NCBI GenBank assembly: GCA_017501665.1
Contig: JAFVWM010000017.1
Coordinates: 1-64,000, forward strand
Length of the DNA stretch: 64,000 nucleotides
Source: Alphaproteobacteria bacterium
GTDB taxonomy: Bacteria > Pseudomonadota > Alphaproteobacteria > RF32 > CAG-239
Direction of reading: 5' to 3'
Shown here: piece by piece, positions 61,224 through 64,000 of the stretch
Layout: every line of letters starts with the position of its first letter
Position numbering within the stretch: position 1 is the stretch's first letter
Notes under the pieces: generated by a model
Told to the model about the DNA's origin: nothing
Databases searched by the model: none
The model's input: the letters and a program-made list of their open reading frames with translations, nothing else
Position numbers and translations under genes: made by a program

Positions 61224-62120
61224 TCATCTTTTAAAAAGTCTTTTACAAATGCTTTTGTGCACCTTTGGATGTTCAAAGTCAAACATACCCTGCTCATTCT
61301 TATAATAGGTTGTATCATCTACTTTAACGTATTTTGTACCGACATAAACATCCCCGATCGCTATCGGCTGAACACCATCTTCTGTCAATCTGTGCAAAAC
61401 ACCCCGAGGCTTACCTTGTTTTGTAATCCTTGCAATACTACACATAGCATTTTTACCTAAGAGGTAGCTATGTTCATATAACCGCCATGCATATGTATCT
61501 TTTTGCCAAACAAACACCTCGTACTGCTTAACACTCTCAAAAACTTTTTCATTGCTACCGTCAATCGGCACTTCAGAATTAGGCCTAAACAAATCGTAAA
61601 ATTTATCAGCTCTTTTGCAAGCAAGTAATCCTGATCCGATAGATCTACATTCCTCATATGGCCCGGCAGAAATTAATTTATCTTCTACAAGATAGCTTAT
61701 TACTATTCCGTCTTCCTGCTTTTTTGTAAAATATACCCACTCTGGCATATTATAAGTAGCCATATCACGAAAAGTTAAAGACATTTCTACCATCTTTCCT
61801 AATAGCACCTTTTGGGTTGTACCGGTATTGCATTCAGGAATTATAGCAAAATAATTTTCTTCTTGTCGACATAGCACCTCCCCTCTGAAAAATTCAATAT
61901 GGCAACTATACGGCACAAAAGTTTCATATATTTCGCCGTTTTTAATAAAAAAGACTCTTTTCTTTTCTTCATTACGATCGCTCATAATAACATGAGATGT
62001 AGCACGAATAAAAACGGAGTTGGATGCTTGTGCAATCTTAATAAACTCTTGTTTAGACGAATCATCCAAATACAAATGATGCACTCCGTCATCTGTAATT
62101 CTTATAATAAACTGTTTCAT
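61224..62120 (-). CDS. lineage-specific protein, 298 aa (paralogue A)
   Basis: The protein is rich in beta-strand-type sequence and aromatic residues, with no signal peptide. It begins MKQFIIRITDDGVHHLYLDD and has WRLYEHSYLLGKNAMCSIAR in the last third. The gene at 62260-63135 encodes a paralogue (MKKFFVINTGDGMKHLFLDD; WRLNRSSYLWGKNAMINVS). Both end in an Arg/Lys-rich stretch (KSICKRLFKR here). No domain is recognised. Repeated WRL...YL.GKNAM and PYS-type blocks suggest a beta-propeller or WG-repeat-like fold. No ribosome site of the AGGAG kind is visible. Confidence 0.65.
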   Translation of the reverse strand: MKQFIIRITDDGVHHLYLDDSSKQEFIKIAQASNSVFIRATSHVIMSDRNEEKKRVFFIKNGEIYETFVPYSCHIEFFRGEVLCRQEENYFAIIPECNTGTTQKVLLGKMVEMSLTFRDMATYNMPEWVYFTKKQEDGIVISYLVEDKLISAGPYEECRSIGSGLLACKRADKFYDLFRPNSEVPIDGSNEKVFESVKQYEVFVWQKDTYAWRLYEHSYLLGKNAMCSIARITKQGKPRGVLHRLTEDGVQPIAIGDVYVGTKYVKVDDTTYYKNEQGMFDFEHPKVHKSICKRLFKR

Positions 62121-62210
62121 AATACAAATTTAAAAATTAAACAAAATAATAACTAATCATTATTCTTATTATCACAAAATTTATTTTAATCAATCAAAAC
62201 TTTCACCAAA

Positions 62211-62246
62211 AAAAACAGGCTCCCTCACAGAGTAGCCTGTTTTTTT
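62211..62246 (-). terminator. terminator between the two paralogues
   Basis: AAACAGGCT/AGCCTGTTT with a 12-nt loop. Seven Ts on the plus strand and seven or more on the minus strand; it ends paralogue B transcription. Confidence 0.8.
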
Positions 62247-62259
62247 AATTTTACCGCGC

Positions 62260-63135
62260 TTAAAAAAAACCTTTCAACCTTCGCCAATAAGCTTTTATGG
62301 TTGTGACAGGGTTAAAATCAACTTCTCCTTGAGAAGTCAAAAAATAATACATTCCGTCAATGCAAACATAATTTTTGCCGACATAAAAAAATCCCTTTGC
62401 AACAAGAGACAAACCTTTAGCCGTTACTTCGTATAAAAATATAAACTCATTACTGACATTAATCATGGCATTTTTACCCCAAAGATAACTGCTTCTGTTC
62501 AATCTCCATGCTTGTTTAGTTTTATCCCAAACAAAAACATGTTTTTGTTCAGGTATTTCACACACTGATACACTATCACCTTTAATAGGGACATCCGAAT
62601 AAGGAAAATAGATATCATAATAACCACCTATTTTTTTACATGCTATTCGTCCTAATTCAGGATAATGTTCAACCTCACAATATGATTCTTTTAATGAAAT
62701 TATTTTTTTGTTAATAACAAAACTGATATAACCATTATCTTGCTTAAAATAATCCCATGTTGTCATTTGATAGAACTTTACGGCTCCTTTTCCTAAAAAT
62801 ACCGTAGAACGTTTTCCTAAGCATTTTATAACTGCTTCTCCTGTTTCATCGAGTAGTATGGCATAATAATCTTTTTCAAACCAATAGCAACAAATACCAT
62901 TTATTATCTCAAAATGAGCAGAATGAGGTACTACGGTTTCAAAAAGCTTATCATTTTCAATACCTAAAAAACGATTATCATTCTTACCCTCAGTAACGAT
63001 AACAACATGAGACCCTTCTTTAACAAAAAAACAATCCTTTATTTCAGCAACTTTTATTAAATCGCTTTCGGATGTATCATCTAAAAACAGATGCTTCATT
63101 CCATCACCTGTATTTATTACAAAAAACTTTTTCAT
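62260..63135 (-). CDS. lineage-specific protein, 291 aa (paralogue B)
   Basis: Paralogue of the gene at 61224-62120, same strand and same layout: MKKFFVINTGDGMKHLFLDD, TVVPHSAHFEIINGICCYWF, PYSDVPIKGD, HVFVWDKTKQAWRLNRSSYLWGKNAM, and a C-terminal WRRLKGFF. Identity looks moderate (about one third by eye), so the duplication is old. A terminator lies between them, so each is transcribed alone. No known domain; cytoplasmic by sequence. Confidence 0.65.
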   Translation of the reverse strand: MKKFFVINTGDGMKHLFLDDTSESDLIKVAEIKDCFFVKEGSHVVIVTEGKNDNRFLGIENDKLFETVVPHSAHFEIINGICCYWFEKDYYAILLDETGEAVIKCLGKRSTVFLGKGAVKFYQMTTWDYFKQDNGYISFVINKKIISLKESYCEVEHYPELGRIACKKIGGYYDIYFPYSDVPIKGDSVSVCEIPEQKHVFVWDKTKQAWRLNRSSYLWGKNAMINVSNEFIFLYEVTAKGLSLVAKGFFYVGKNYVCIDGMYYFLTSQGEVDFNPVTTIKAYWRRLKGFF

Positions 63136-63208
63136 AATATTTAATTTTAATTAATAATAATTTTTACAATCTGACTATAACATAAATTTACTATAAATCA
63201 ACTAATTT

Positions 63209-64000
63209 TTAACTATTTTGTCTATCGGCAATTATCAGTTTGAAAAAATTTCTACTGCCATCATCACTATAAAAATTCTTAATTCCGCATTCTTTAGCTG
63301 TTTTATAAGCCCTATCAAAATCAGCACCCAGTCTTTTTACGTCATGAGCATCGTCACTAAACAAAACTTTAACCCTTTCATCTGCTATCATTTTCATAAT
63401 TCTTCTGCTCGGATATGGTTCATCTCCTTGTTTATACGACGAAGTATTAATTTCAACCATAACATTTGCATTTTTTATAGCTTCAATTGTCTTTTTCTCT
63501 TCTTCCGCCCACAAATCTTCTTGTCCCAAACCTACTTTTTTTATTAAATCCAAATGAGCCAAAAAATCAAACAAACCGGAATTTGCAGTCGCTCTCACAT
63601 TTTGCCAATAACGAGTAATAAGTTTTTGTTGCTCAATTTTTGAAGATTTCTTCACATCATGCGAATTAAATAAAATCCCGTCCTGTTCAACAAAATGCGC
63701 CGATCCGATTAAATAATCAGGTTTAAGATATGCTATCGCCTTCTCAAAACCTTTTCTCCACTCTTCACCGGCAAAAAAATCTACTTCCATACCTTTTAAT
63801 ATTTTAATTTTCGTTTTGCTTTGCAAGTCATCAATTCGCTTATAATGAGACTCAAATTTAGCAACCGCTTCATCAAAAGACGATGAATAAATATTATTAT
63901 AACCGCCTATTTTGGCATATTTATACATTGGTGCTTCTTCAATTTTTTCATGCACAATAAAATGATTAGAAAAACCTATTTTATTCCATCCCAGCTCTTC
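63209..64000 (-). CDS. PHP-family hydrolase (histidinol-phosphatase-like), 5' end outside the window
   Basis: The frame stays open to the end of the window (codons before 63955 read LGWNKIGFSNHFIV), so the start is missing. Visible PHP features are GFSNH (metal His), LKGMEVDFF (Glu), YLIGSAHFVEQDGILF (His), FDFLAHLDLI (His) and VLFSDDAHDVKRLG (Asp-x-His). They form the metal site of a phosphoesterase. HisK-type histidinol phosphatase is the most likely role, but other PHP phosphatases are possible. No his genes are next to it. Confidence 0.85.
   Translation of the reverse strand, partial: EELGWNKIGFSNHFIVHEKIEEAPMYKYAKIGGYNNIYSSSFDEAVAKFESHYKRIDDLQSKTKIKILKGMEVDFFAGEEWRKGFEKAIAYLKPDYLIGSAHFVEQDGILFNSHDVKKSSKIEQQKLITRYWQNVRATANSGLFDFLAHLDLIKKVGLGQEDLWAEEEKKTIEAIKNANVMVEINTSSYKQGDEPYPSRRIMKMIADERVKVLFSDDAHDVKRLGADFDRAYKTAKECGIKNFYSDDGSRNFFKLIIADRQNS

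Overview
The window looks like one contig of an AT-rich, host-associated alphaproteobacterium. The evidence is the chromosomal gene order: yqeY-dnaG-rpoD, mreB-mreC-mreD-mrdA-rodA, and the miaB-phoH-ybeY-lnt-HTH string, which is a typical alphaproteobacterial arrangement (here without the corC/hlyC gene often found between ybeY and lnt). Gut lineages with small AT-rich genomes fit best, but the exact lineage is an inference.

Positions 1 to about 24,300 are accessory DNA. First come three tiny genes without Shine-Dalgarno sites (42-762), a cluster of hairpins (864-1036) and a DUF4143-type ATPase (1353-2702). A four-part retron follows (3420-5805: phosphoribosyltransferase-like protein, winged-helix protein, msr/msd RNA, reverse transcriptase). 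Next are a low-molecular-weight phosphatase, a DUF4268 protein with a PD-(D/E)XK-like signature, and a three-gene cluster of GHKL ATPase, Rossmann-like protein and C5 cytosine methyltransferase (7507-11583). A complete type I restriction-modification operon hsdM-hsdS-hsdR ends the defence island (11648-17581). From 17,900 to 24,000 lies the machinery of an integrative element: DUF3489, a Nu1-like small terminase broken by a stop codon, a cos-like repeat region, a sigma-like regulator, a repeat-rich control region, a frameshifted DUF6362 gene, a replication-type protein, a large serine recombinase and DUF2924. No capsid, portal or tail gene is present, so a phage satellite or a heavily reduced prophage with defence cargo is plausible. 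Two repeated promoter-like elements (2725-2761 with 17900-17936; 21590-21626 with 23977-24013) tie the parts together. A tRNA-Ile(CAU) gene at 24329-24405 marks the start of ordinary chromosome.

From 24.4 kb on the window is mostly core genome: rpoD, dnaG, yqeY, greA, trxB, the cell-shape operon, miaA and ddl, a U32 protein, trmB, mnmA, the miaB-to-HTH string, yggT/DUF167/folD and a yqaA-type membrane protein. Lineage-specific genes lie between them: a cysteine-rich mini-protein before trxB, two degenerate EAL-like paralogues, two tandem paralogues of unknown function (61224-63135), and a DUF559 gene inside a repeat cassette that also occurs as an empty copy beside it.

Several genes carry one-base A or T run indels (DUF6362, an EAL-like gene, a SEC59/DGK1-type gene, probably the 21261-21551 gene). 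They may be real decay or slippage, or residual assembly error; raw reads would decide.
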